Origin: Bagarius yarrelli | Lineage: Eukaryota > Chordata > Actinopteri > Siluriformes > Sisoridae | Assembly: GCA_005784505.1 (NCBI GenBank) | Contig: VCAZ01000097.1 | Location: 1,532,501-1,596,500, forward strand | Reading direction: 5' to 3' | Length of the DNA: 64,000 bases | In this document: positions 1 through 10,440 of the stretch, piece after piece | Layout: each line of letters opens with the position of its first letter | How positions within the stretch are numbered: position 1 is the stretch's first letter | The notes under the pieces: model-generated | The model's input: the letters and a program-made list of their open reading frames with translations, nothing else | The model's database searches: none | Told to the model about the DNA's origin: nothing | Position numbers and translations under genes: made by a program

Positions 1-573
1 TGTCTCTAAACCATACATCATAGCTGGTCTCACCACTGTCTCTAAACCATACATCATAGCTGGTCTCACCACTGTCTCTAAACCATACATCATAGCTGGT
101 CTCACCACTGTCTCTAAACCATACTGTCTCACCACTAAACCATACATCATAGCTGGTCTCACCACTGTCTCTAAACCATACATCATAGCTGGTCTCACCA
201 CTCCTCTCTAATCATAGCCTGGTCTCCCACCATAACATCATAGCTGGTCTCACCACTGTCTCTAAACCATACATCATAGCTGTCTCACACCCACTGTCTC
301 TAAACCATACCCATACATCATAGCTGGTCTCACCACTGTCTCTAAACCATACATCATAACTGGTCTCACCACTGTCTCTAAAACCATACATCATAGCTGT
401 CTCACCCACTGTCTCTAAACCCATACATCATAGCTGGTCTCACCACTGTCTCTAAACCATACATCATAGCTGGTCTCACCACTGTCTCTAAACCATACAT
501 CATACCTGGTCTCACCACTGTCTCTAAACCATACATCATAGCTGGTCTCACCACTGTCTCTTAACCATACATC
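1..573 (-). repeat. 36-bp minisatellite, LINE-derived (array 1, cut by window edge)
   Basis: About 16 tandem copies of a 36-bp unit, many exact and some with small deletions. Read on the minus strand the unit is 12 codons, VVRPAMMYGLET, which is the RTE-like LINE motif found once in an intact element. The right end stops abruptly at ccatacatca before unique DNA. The left end is outside the window. Confidence 0.95.
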
Positions 574-1284
574 ACTTTTGTCCTTATAGTGCATATGCAA
601 AATTTTATTTTGAGCAATTCATATTACATACATTCCACGTAATGTGGGACAGTGCAACCATGCTTTTTTTATTAAACTTCATAAACAGTCTAACTGGAAT
701 AAAAAAGCACTTACAATAATAATGGTCGTACAGCACCACAGCCAGCATTGTGAAACAAAGGCTATGAACCGTTTCACATTTCTACCAATGTAATGCGGTC
801 GCATGCAATGTTAAAAAACAAACTGAGCATTTTAACCGAGTGCCAACTTACTGAGGTTAGCATTGCATCTCGGTTGCTAAAATTGGAAAGTAAAAGTGAG
901 TCAATGAATTCATTTTCGCTCATTGTCTGAGGTATAGTGGCATCATCACCCTGTCACTGGAATGCAACATACTCTTTGTTGACTCTTTTCTAGCCTCTCG
1001 TTTCCTTACTCCTACACGCTAGGGAGACGGTGTCAGGAGTTATTGTCTAATTATAACATTTCATTTTATAATGTCACTCGGTTAAACATGGCCTCAACAG
1101 GGCAGGGAGTGTGCCAGTCTGCAACTGCGGGTATTTTTGGACCGTGTGTGGGCAGTCTTTATAAATTCAGCTTTTTTTTTCTTTCTGCTGTAAGAGAAAA
1201 AAAATGTAGCTGTCTGCTTACTAAACCTGCCCTTAATTCAGTCTATTTTCCCATCACACACAAAACAAGGTGTTTGTTAGGCTG
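574..1284. other. No gene seen
   Basis: AT-rich unique sequence between the minisatellite and a Tc1-like fragment. No exon, known repeat or RNA gene was recognised. Confidence 0.5.
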
Positions 1285-1440
1285 TGTGCAGGACTTTCAT
1301 TCGACCTTGGAAGCTTTGTGCACAAGAGATTTGTCATGCTGGAATAGTGTTTGGACCTTTAAGGTCCAGTAAAGGAATAGTGTGATGCTACTTCATCATC
1401 ATACAAAGACATTTTAGATATCAAGTTGAAAAATGTCAAG
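1285..1440 (-). mobile_element. Tc1-like transposase fragment (decayed)
   Basis: The stretch gctttgtgcacaagagattt with tgtcatgctggaatagtg recurs at 25.64, 50.23, 52.5 and 62.13 kb. On the minus strand the family encodes the transposase motif DNAPVHKA, clearest at 50.25 kb. Too damaged to code. Confidence 0.5.
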
Positions 1441-1970
1441 AGCTAGGTATGTAGAAAAGAGGTAGGTTTTTAAAAGTCTCTTGAAGACTCCAAGTGACTC
1501 TGCTGTTCTGACATTGATGGGAAGTTCATTTCACCATCTTGGTGCCAAAACAGAGAAAAGTCTTAAGGCAGACCTACCTTGTGTCCTAGGGGATAGTGGA
1601 ACCAGTCGAGCAGTACTTGTGGAGCTGAGGGACGTGGTGTGGTGCTAGTGATGAGTGCTTGGAGGTAGGAGGTTGCTGCTCCGTTTTTGGCTTTGTAGGC
1701 AAGCATCAGTGTTTTGAATCTGATGCGTGCAACAATTGGAAGCCAATGGAGAAAGCGCAGCAGTGGACCGGTGTCTGAAAACTTCGGTTGGTTGAAAAAA
1801 ACACGTGCAGCTGCATTCTGAATCATCTGCAGAGGATGAATTGCACTTAGAGGTAGGCCTGCCATAAACGAGTTGCAGTAGTCTAGTTTAGAAATTACAA
1901 GAGCTTGCGCAAGCAACTAAGTGGCCTGAGTAAATAAGAATAAAACAGATTTATGACTGACCACGTGGCT
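1441..1970 (-). mobile_element. L2-like LINE reverse transcriptase, 3' fragment (pseudogene)
   Basis: The minus-strand frame 1916-1563 reads LVISKLDYCNSFMAGLP, then IQNAAARVFFNQPKFSDTGP, LLRFLHWLPIVARIRFKTLM and LAYKAKNG, the conserved end of the L2-clade reverse transcriptase. Towards lower coordinates another frame continues with the RWWNELP-type segment, so a frameshift has occurred. The 5' part is missing, as is usual for retrotransposed LINEs. Confidence 0.85.
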
Positions 1971-2671
1971 AGCGGCCATGATGAGACATTTAGAACACAT
2001 GCAAAAACCCAGACAATGTTTTCAACTACATACTATGTGTAGAAGTTGCCTCCTTGTCAGCTTGAGCGATTCCTTATAATTACATATTTATAAATAAATC
2101 AATGGCTTCCTTTGTCCTACTAGAGATCCAAGACATGATCACAGTCCCATATATGGCATTCAGGGACACATACAGACTTAAGAACTGGCAGCTCAAATGT
2201 CAATATATTCCTAAATGTATAAATGAATGCCTTTCTTTTTATGGTCATTTGAGCTGCAAATCATTAAATGGAATTTATCCGGCAATTCTGTCGATGCCGC
2301 GGCATTTCAGCTTCATGTCTGAGCTTTAGCTAGATTTTCAGAGAAAATGCTTGTGGGGGAGGAGGAGTATGTTCCCATTGTGCTTCTGCTCTCCCGAGGA
2401 TGAGTGATTTCACTGCACCACTCAAGCCCTGAGGCAGTACACATACACAGACACTTACTACACGTTTCTTAATGGCTCTTTCTGCTACGTGGGCTGTGCA
2501 TGAGACAGAATTAGCATGTCCACCAGCTGCCTGTTCATCTGTGTGTGTAACTAAGAGAGCTTTCCAGAGGAACTAATGAGAGGTAGAGGGTTCTGATGTT
2601 AACATAAAAAAGGTCAGATTAGTAGAACGTCTGGATTTGTATTTTTTCCCGAACTTCTAACAGGTTTTTTG
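1971..2671. other. No gene seen
   Basis: AT-rich sequence with short unsupported open frames only. Confidence 0.5.
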
Positions 2672-2948
2672 GATCTTCTTCTTCTCCTTTTTAACCCTAT
2701 TCTCTACGTCCTCTTCACTCACACACACTAACTTCATGTCCTCGTTTATCGCATCCATATATATACCTCCTCTTTGGTCTTCCTCTTTATCTTCTGCCTG
2801 GTAGCTTCATTTCTAACATCCTCCTACCGATATATTCACTATCCCTCCTCTGTACATGTCCAAACCACCTCAATCTGTGCTTCCCTGACTTTCTTCCCAA
2901 AACATCTAACATGAGCCGCCCCCCCTGATGAACTTGTTCCTTATCTGT
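2672..2948 (-). mobile_element. RTE-like LINE 3' fragment
   Basis: The minus strand of this stretch matches the copies at 17.23 and 49.53 kb, which encode the LRWFGHVQR...EYIGRRMLEMKLPGRR end of an RTE-like LINE. It lacks about 50 nt near the LINE 3' end compared with them and is truncated at its LINE-5' side. Confidence 0.75.
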
Positions 2949-3290
2949 AAAGATAATACTGGAAGTGTTGGTTAGGTTGTGTTCACAGTGGAGAGACTGT
3001 ACTGGACTGAGAGTAATGAGTCTGAAGCGATGATATTGATGGAGAAATGGGGAGTTTGGTCTGATTGGCGAAATGATGCCATGGGCTAATAAGGTGTTAA
3101 ACGGAGATCCATTTGTTTGCAGATGTATTTATTTATTTTTTTTATTTGTAGATTTTTTTTGTATAAATCGTAGCCCTTGTAGAAAAGTTGGCTGCCCTTC
3201 AGAATGACCTAAAATAGACCAGGGGGCATAAAAATCTCTAGCAAGCAGCCACATTACATTTATAGCAGCTTGCAAGCCTTATTTTATTTC
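2949..3290. other. No gene seen
   Basis: AT-rich sequence between a LINE fragment and a reversed SINE. Nothing recognised. Confidence 0.5.
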
Positions 3291-3460
3291 ATTTTTATTA
3301 ACATTTACAGCATTTGGCAGACGTCCTTATTCAGAGCGACTTACTTTATTCCCTGTTATTTGGCCTTGCTTAGAGCCCCAGTAATGATGGCTTGGTGGTG
3401 CTGGGAATCGAACCCCGGTCTTTAAGTTGGTAGTCCAACACCTGCTACTACTTCCCCAAA
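3291..3460 (-). mobile_element. SINE family A (reversed)
   Basis: tRNA-headed SINE with the body 'gggcccctgagcaaggccct' and the tail 'gtaagtcgctctggataagg' followed by acgtctgccaaatgctgtaaatg. This tail is the widespread fish V-SINE-type 3' domain. The B-box-like gggttcgattcc is present in the reverse strand. Confidence 0.8.
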
Positions 3461-3643
3461 ATAGATTTACCTTTTACAGAGGAAAAAAAAAACAGACAAA
3501 AATAACCTCTTAATCTCCAAACATCAGACAAAGACATTATACATAACAAACGTCAACGTACGTCCATAAAGTAAAGAACCAAAAAAGGGAAAAAAAAACG
3601 TGTTTATTGTCCACTTCTTTTTTCCCTAAATAAGCTAGGAAGG

Positions 3644-3955
3644 GGCAGTGGTAAGGCTCAAATTAAGGCGCTGAGTTGCTGATCTGGAGACCAGGGTTCA
3701 AGCCCCACCACCGCCAGCTGTTGATTTGAAGACCAGAAACACCCGGGTTCAAGCCCCACCTCTGGCAAACCAACCACTGTTGGGTCCTTGAGCAAGACCC
3801 TTAACCCTTTCTGCTCCAGGGGCGCTGTATCATAGCTGACCCTGCGCTCTGACCCCCAACTTACTAAGATGGGATATGCGAAAAAAGAATTTCACTGTGC
3901 TGTAAAAAGGTATATGTGACAAAATAAAGGCAGTTACGTTCACAGAAAATCTGCC
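3644..3955 (+). mobile_element. SINE family C
   Basis: tRNA-like head (A-box gtggtaaggct, B-box gggttcaagcccc, partly duplicated), then 'ccttgagcaagacccttaac', 'ggggcgctgtatcatagctg', 'tgacccccaacttactaaga' and an end with gacaaaataaaggca. Same family at 7320, 14717, 16790 (-), 25298 (-), 32637 and 40660 (-). Confidence 0.8.
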
Positions 3956-4528
3956 AGATGCTATAGAATGTCCCTATAATTGTACGTCTATTTTACTCCA
4001 GCTTAAGATTGCACATGGCTTCCCGTATCCGGTGGCTATGTGTAGGTGTAATAGGGTCCTTTTTTTTTAATTGAAACAGTAAATTGATATTTCTTTATTT
4101 ATACAGTTTTATTAATATGATGATGATTCATGGATCGACTCATATTTGACACACGTGAATGTAAAAGTGCTCCGGCTAAACGTGTGTTGTGATGACACCT
4201 AAATTTATAGACAATCCGCTGTAAAGTCTAAAGGTAGGACATTTCCGCTAGGAAACTTTCACACCGAAGAAACGCTCCACTCAATTGTTGGTTCTTGCTT
4301 AGCTCGTTTGCTGTAGTGTGATCCATTAATATTTAAGCCGACTATCTCTCTGACTCGCTCAGTTGTTTCCCCTCCTACTGTTTGTGTTGTTCTCGCAGTT
4401 GGACTTCACAGTTCACACACATACACACAGAGTGCTAGTGTGTAGCCAGTTTTTCACACAGAGACGCTCTTTAAGCTTGTGTCTATATGATGAATAATTC
4501 AGTGCTGGCCCTCGCTCTCTTTTTTTTT
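3956..4528. other. No gene seen
   Basis: AT-rich sequence with no recognised exon or repeat. Confidence 0.5.

Positions 4529-4567
<39 letters not shown>
4529..4567. repeat. (GT)n microsatellite
   Basis: About 19 GT units, slightly interrupted at the left end. Confidence 0.95.
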
Positions 4568-4568
<1 letters not shown>

Positions 4569-4828
4569 GGATGAACCTCTCAGATCAGAGAGACACAGCA
4601 GGTAAAATCTTGTATTTCCGAACAATTTCCTTATAAGTAAAAAGGAAGCGGGTAAGAAGAGCCTGCATGCAGAGTGAGAGACACAAACGCATACTAATAC
4701 ACACGGAAGGTCACACGCCGGAGGTGACAAAGAGTGACACTATTTAAGACCAAAAAAACTACCGGTTGAAATAATTAGTGCTACTAATATCGAGTGAATA
4801 TTCACCTACAACAATTTAAAGAAAAGGG

Positions 4829-5018
4829 CATCACGGTGGTCATTAGTGTTTAGCACCGTTGCCTCACAGCGAGAAGGTCCCGGGTTCGATTCCCCTGCAG
4901 GGGTCTTTCTGTGTAGAGTTTGCATGTTCTCCCCTGTGCTTGCGTTGGTTTACTCCGGGTTCTCCGGTTTCCTCCCACAGTCCAAAAAACATGTATGTTA
5001 GATTGTGTGTGTGTGTGT
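4829..5018 (+). mobile_element. SINE family B, 5' part
   Basis: Head cacggtggtcattag and tgcctcacagcgagaaggtc, B-box gggttcgattcc, then cctgcaggggtctttctgtg, ctccgggttctccggtttcc and tccaaaaaacatgtatgtta. It breaks into a GT repeat. Confidence 0.8.
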
Positions 5019-5548
5019 GTGTTTGGTATCTAACTGATGACACTGCAGGTGCATGCTGCGCTGTCACACACTTCATTGTGATATTCGCTCGAGGTGTTTA
5101 ATGAAGGTTTGGATTAAATCTGCATCCTAACACATTGTAAGAACAATCATCCTGCTCATTACTGCCTCCTGCCATTTCCACTGAAGGTGTGTGTGTGTGT
5201 GTGTGTGTTTATGCAGAGGCGGGTGTTCCCTGACATCATCTCGTTCAATTTACTGTGCAGAAAGAGAGCTAGCTTATTATAAAGGTATGTACTTATATAA
5301 CGAGAAATATTAGATATGTTTTTTCATATTCAACATGGTTTCATTTGCTAGAATTTTGCCAGCCTACCAGGACAAAGTAATCATACATTCAAAAAAGAAA
5401 ATAGGCAAATAAACAAGTATATAATAGCAATTACAGAAAAAAATGCATTAAATGCATTTAAAAATGTTTTATTTCCTGTGTAACTTTGTTGATCACAACA
5501 AATATCGGCTATTTTGTCTGATGGATTTGAGGTTACTGTGTGTGTGTG
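5019..5548. other. No gene seen; GT microsatellites
   Basis: AT-rich sequence with a second GT run at about 5188-5208. No exon recognised. Confidence 0.5.
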
Positions 5549-5690
5549 GCCCCTGTGATGGACCGGCGACCTGTCCAGGGTGTCCTTTCGTCCTTTCAGA
5601 GACGGCTGGGATAGACTCCAGCAGATCCTCGTGACCCCGAATTAAGGAATAAGCGGGTATAGAAGATGAATAAATGAATGAATATATCCA
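5549..5690 (+). mobile_element. SINE family B, 3' part
   Basis: Contains 'gatggaccggcgacctgtcc', the 'actccagcagatcctcgtga' block and the tail aataagcgggtatagaagatg with gaatgaat repeats, the 3' half of family B. Confidence 0.75.
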
Positions 5691-5830
5691 GACCCGACAG
5701 AGTCATATTGTGAAAAATCCCCAAATTTAGTAAAGTCTAGACTTTATTAAGCTTAGTGCACTTTGATCTGTGATATAGAATTCAAGAAAAGTAGCGGTGA
5801 TGTGATTATGTACACTGTTTATTATGATTT

Positions 5831-5992
5831 TCATGGTTAAGGTGTTGGACTACCGACCCGAAGATCATGGGTTCGATTACCAGATCAACCGAGCCACTGC
5901 TGGGCTCCTGAGCAAGGCCCTTAACCCCAATTGCTCACTTGTATATATGTAAGTCGCTCTGGATAAGGACGTCTGCCAAATGCTGTAAATGT
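5831..5992 (+). mobile_element. SINE family A
   Basis: Forward copy with ggttaaggtgttggactac, gggttcgatta, gagcaaggcccttaaccc and the full tail gtaagtcgctctggataagg. A reversed copy follows at once. Confidence 0.8.
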
Positions 5993-5993
5993 A

Positions 5994-6110
5994 GGGGTTT
6001 AGGGCCTTGCTTTGGGGCCCAGCGGTGGCAACTTAGTGATGCTTGGAATCAAACCCCCATCTTCCAATTAGCAGTCCAACACCCTAAACACTGTGCTACG
6101 AAATCCCCAT
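5994..6110 (-). mobile_element. SINE family A (reversed, partial)
   Basis: Reverse-complement match to the head and middle of family A; lies tail to tail with the copy at 5831, which may be two insertions or a fold-back. Confidence 0.7.
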
Positions 6111-6199
6111 ATACTACCACCATTTTTTGCCAACCAGTCATAGAAAAAATGAAGATACTATGGAGATAACATTCTGAAATAGCATGCTAGTACTTAGCT

Positions 6200-6440
6200 A
6201 CTTAGCACTAATGTCAAAAGTTAGTGAACACCTTATGTTATTGACCCAAACGCTATTTCAGGGTGAGACTGACGCTGTACACAAAGCCTATAAAGATCTC
6301 GTTTGCCAAACTTGGCTTGAAAAAGCTAGACCTCAACCCCGCACGTTTGGGATGAGCTAGAATAATGACGGCACCCCAGTCCTCCATAAGTTAATGATCT
6401 CACCAGTTAATTGGAAGCCTTTTTAGAATATAGATGTTTG
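6200..6440 (+). mobile_element. Tc1-like relic (decayed)
   Basis: Contains diverged versions of the family blocks 'tgtacacaaagcctataaag', 'tttgggatgagctagaataa' and 'ccttttta gaa', equivalent to the DNAPVHKA and HLWDELE parts of the transposase. No open frame remains. Confidence 0.5.
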
Positions 6441-7319
6441 AGGGTTTTTTTTACAGGAGTAAGAATTAAGACTATAGATGGAAGAGGTTGCTCAAAAAAC
6501 ATTACAACAAGAGATGTAATGTTCCAATACTTTTGTTGATTTGTTATATATTGGACAGTTGCTGTACAGTGTGTTAGGCTGCATACATCTAAAATGGTAA
6601 GATGTGCTATGCCGGTGTGTGTGTGTGTGTGTGTGCTGCTTGCTTAGAAAGTGCCCTACATTCTAACCTTGTGAGAAGCCCAATAAACGATCAGCATATG
6701 TACCATCGACGTCGTTACTCTGCTCCACTTGTGTTTTCTGTTTGCTCGGGTTATGTTCTTGTTCTTGATGCTCCGAGGCAGGAATAATGAGCGGCAGTGG
6801 CATGTTATTAAAAGAGAAAAGGCGTTATATAAATACGGCATAAGAAGAAGATTCCGGCAGGGAGGGAGGGAGGGAGGGAGGGAAGAACGAAGAGAAAGAG
6901 ACTCAAGGGCACTGCAGCACTGCTCAGGTTCATTTCATTTAATCAGGCAAAAAAAAAAAGAAGGGCAAGTTATTCATATCCGTTATGATGGAAGAGGAAA
7001 AGCGGAATGTGTAATGAAGGAAAGAAAGCAGTTATTAAGTGATTCGTGGGAAAGAGAAAGAAAAAAGGATTAAGATGGAGTGATAGCAGCGCCATTAAAA
7101 AAGGATTAAACTAGAACGAATAAGAAGAGGAGAACAGGTAGAAGAATTAGTCGCTCTGGAAAGCTACGATTAACCGAATATGTGTTTGTTCTGTTGTTGT
7201 TGAAATTTGTTCATCCGTTACAGGGAAACAGAAAACACACACATACAGATAAATACAGTATTAATAATAAAAATAAAATAAGAAATAAAATAAAGTAGTA
7301 AAAAGAATAAGTGGTTGAG
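6441..7319. other. No gene seen; low-complexity purine stretch
   Basis: Holds a GT run (6616-6635), a (GGGA)n run at about 6860-6883 and A/G-rich sequence to 7080. Open frames here are short and unsupported. Confidence 0.5.
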
Positions 7320-7530
7320 GGTTAAGCCCCACCACCGCCAGCCTAAGTGGTTAATCTGAAGACCAGGAGACCTGGTTTCAAACCTCACCACCATCAGCCA
7401 AACCACTGTTGGGTCCTTAAGCAGACCCGTAACCCTTCCTGCTCCAGGGGGCGCTGTATCATACCTGATTCTGCGCTCTGACCCCCAACTTACTAAGACG
7501 GGATATGTGAAGTAACAAATTTTACTCATA
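7320..7530 (+). mobile_element. SINE family C
   Basis: Forward copy with ttaagccccaccaccgccag, 'ggggcgctgtatcatacctg' and 'tgacccccaacttactaaga', truncated at the 3' end. Confidence 0.75.
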
Positions 7531-7613
7531 CGCTTTATTTAATACCACCAAATCCCAAAGCTTTATTAACGTCTATTCACAATCAGTGTCTACAATCCAA
7601 ACAAGACAGCTCA

Positions 7614-7616
<3 letters not shown>

Positions 7617-7658
<42 letters not shown>
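7617..7658. repeat. (GT)n microsatellite
   Basis: About 21 uninterrupted TG units. Confidence 0.95.
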
Positions 7659-7659
<1 letters not shown>

Positions 7660-7969
7660 CTGAACGAATCTGTTCATCTTTGAAGAAGGTGTAGCCTCAG
7701 AGGTGGCTTCGAGCATGCTTTACCTGTGACAGAAAACAAGGGGGAAAACATACAGTTTATGAAAGAAGGAAACTGTTGGGGGGGGAGAAAGAGAGGAAAA
7801 GAAGAAAGAGAGAACAGAACAGACGAAAGAGAAGGATGGGTAAAGCAGTGAATTCACAGCACGACATCTTTAATTAGCGTCGGTCTGAGATCGTGATCCT
7901 GAGTTGAACATTTCATGCCATGGCAGCTTTTATACTGCGTCTGTGCGAATCCGTCTCTTTGCCTTATTG

Positions 7970-8935
7970 ACTTATTCTGCCTGACTGACTCTCTGACTCT
8001 CTATGACGCTCTATGACTCTCTGACTTTCCCTGACTCTCTGACGCTCTTTCCGGCACTCTCTGGCTCCCTCTGACTCTTTGACTCTCTATGAGTCTCTGG
8101 CTCTCTCCGGCGCTCTCTTTGACTTTCTCTGACGCTCTCCGGCGCTCTCTGACTTTTTGACTCTTTATGACTCTCTGACGCTCTCTGGCGCTCTGTAACT
8201 CTCTGACGCTCTCTCTGACTCTCTCTGACGCTTTGACTCTCTGACTCTCTCTGACGCTCTGTAACTCTCTGACGCTCTCTGGCGCTCTGTAACTCTCTGA
8301 CTCTCTCTGACGCTCTGTAACTCTCTGACTCTCTGCTCTCTTTGACTCTTGACTCTCTCTGACTCTCTGACTCTCTCTGGACTGCTCTGACTCTCTCTGA
8401 CTCTCTCTGACTCTCTGGCGCTCTGTAACTCTCTGACTCTCTCTCTGACTGCTTTGACTCTCTGACTCTCTCTGGCGCTCTGTAACTCTCTGATGACTCT
8501 CTCTGATGCTTGACTCTGCTCTGTCTGAACTCTCGACTCTCTGACTCTCTCTGACTCTCTCTGGCGCTCTGTAACTCTCTGACTCTCTCTGGCGCTCTGT
8601 AACTCTCTGACTCTCTCTGGCGCTCTGTAACTCTCTGACTCTCTCTGACTGTGACTCTCTGACTCTCTCTGGCGCTCTGTAACTCTCTCTCTCTCTCTGA
8701 CGCTTTGACTCTCTGACTCTCTGACTCTCTCTGGCGCTCTGTAACTCTCTGACTCTCTCTGACTCTCTCTGACGCTCTCTGTAACTCTGACTCTCTCTGG
8801 CGCTCTGTTTACTCTCTGTACTCTCTGACTCTCTGACTCTCTGACTCTCTCTGACGCTGACTCTCTGACTCTCTCTGGCGCTCTGTAACTCTCTGACGCG
8901 CTCTGTCTCTCTCTCTTGACTTTGACTCTCTCTTG
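7970..8935. repeat. CT-rich minisatellite, GACTCTCT type
   Basis: Tandem GACTCTCT units mixed with a longer unit of about 28 bp built from ctctctggcgctctgtaact plus ctctgact. The longer unit recurs many times between about 8160 and 8900, with gain and loss of short blocks. No coding potential. Confidence 0.9.
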
Positions 8936-9220
8936 CTTTTTTTGACTTTCTCTTTTGACTTCATTTTCTTTCTCTCTTCGACTCTACGTCATTTACTCTT
9001 TGACTCGCTCTCTTATTCCTTTACTCTCATTGATGCACTCTTTTTATTCTTTTTCATTCTTTTCCCCTTTTTGATTCTCTTATTTTCTTTGTCTCTTGTT
9101 TTTTTTAACTTCCTGATTCACTCTTTTTCATTTCTTTCTTATTTTGATTTTATTTTTTTTCTCTGCTTCTCTGAACCTCACTTTGACCTACTGCTTTCCA
9201 TCACAAACCATCACAAACCT

Positions 9221-9280
<60 letters not shown>

Positions 9281-9346
9281 GACTCTTTCTTCCTGGCATA
9301 CTGACTCTCTCTCTCTCTCTTTTTCTGACTCTTTCTTCCTGACATA

Positions 9347-9393
<47 letters not shown>

Positions 9394-9581
9394 ACTCTTG
9401 ACTCTTTCTCTATGGCATACTGATCTCTCTCTCTCTCTCTTCCTTCTGACTCTCTTCTTCTGGACATACTGACTCTCTCTCGCTCTCTCTCTATCTCTTC
9501 GGATTCTCTCTTCTTCTGACTCTTCTCTCTCCTCTCTCTCTCTCCTTTTCGACTCTCTCCTTCTTTCTTCCTTTTCCTCTC

Positions 9582-9625
<44 letters not shown>

Positions 9626-9641
9626 CTTTCTTCCTGACATA

Positions 9642-9695
<54 letters not shown>

Positions 9696-9787
9696 CTCTC
9701 TCTCTCTCTCTCTCTTTCTCTTTCTTTCCCTGACTCTCCTCTTCTCTCTCTCTGATCTCTCTCTCGCTCTCTCTTCTGACTGAATGA

Positions 9788-9852
<65 letters not shown>

Positions 9853-9879
9853 CTCTCTCTCTCTCTCCCTCAGACTCTT

Positions 9880-9918
<39 letters not shown>

Positions 9919-10060
9919 CTTTCTTCCTGACATACTGACTCTCTGTCTCACTCTCTCTCTCTCTCTCACCCTCTCTGCCTCTCTCTCTGTCTCTCTCTCT
10001 CTCTCTTTCTCTCTGATTCTCTTTCTTCCTGACACACTGACTCTCCCTCTGTCTCTGACT
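8936..10060. repeat. Polypyrimidine tract with (CT)n blocks
   Basis: T/C-rich sequence, with long (CT)n runs near 9222-9272, 9349-9390, 9590-9620, 9650-9690, 9795-9850 and 9885-9915, separated by ttcttcctgacatactgact units. The minus strand shows long Arg-Glu open frames; these are repeat artefacts. Confidence 0.95.
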
Positions 10061-10290
10061 CCTCTGACGCATTAATGCCGCTTTCTCTTTCAGCCGCTAT
10101 GTTGTGCTTTGCCTGTTTTTTTTTTGTTGCTGTGCTCGATTGTGCTTTTTCTAACCATGACCTTGCTTTCCTTTTGTTTTGTTTTTTTCTTTCTCCCTCT
10201 CTCTTCCCTCTTTTTTCCTTCTTTCTTTCTGGTTTTTATTTGATGTTTCAGATTTGCATATCATCCCTCCTTCATTTGCCTTTGCTTCAG

Positions 10291-10360
10291 TGAGAATGGC
10301 AGGTGGACCCCCCTCTGACAAATACACTTTTCTCTACCCGACAGACAGCAGCTTAAAGAG
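10291..10360 (+). CDS. FAM168A: FAM168A candidate upstream coding exon (alternative N terminus)
   Basis: A pyrimidine-rich acceptor ending tttgcttcag precedes this 70-nt block, and an AG|GTCAGT donor follows it. It holds an ATG at 10296 with A at -3 and G at +4, encoding MAGGPPSDKYTFLYPTDSS then LK. Joined to the next exon at 10817 it reads on through SKSRVSS into MNPVYSP without a stop, adding 28 residues. Without splicing the frame stops soon after the donor. The usual vertebrate start is at MNPVYSP, so this could be an alternative coding exon or a 5'UTR exon that happens to stay open. Seen directly: splice sites and frame. Inference: that it is translated. Confidence 0.6.
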
Positions 10361-10400
10361 GTCAGTGTAGAGACTGCTACTCTATAACCAGACCCATATC

Positions 10401-10440
<40 letters not shown>

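Noticed and set aside
1..573. CRISPR-like array
   Set aside because: Units are joined directly with no unique spacers, and the DNA is eukaryotic. The same applies to 17608-18529 and 36977-37074.
9220..10072. Long minus-strand open frames of Arg-Glu repeats (up to 271 residues)
   Set aside because: They are (CT)n repeats read in antisense; there is no family match and frames switch with repeat length.
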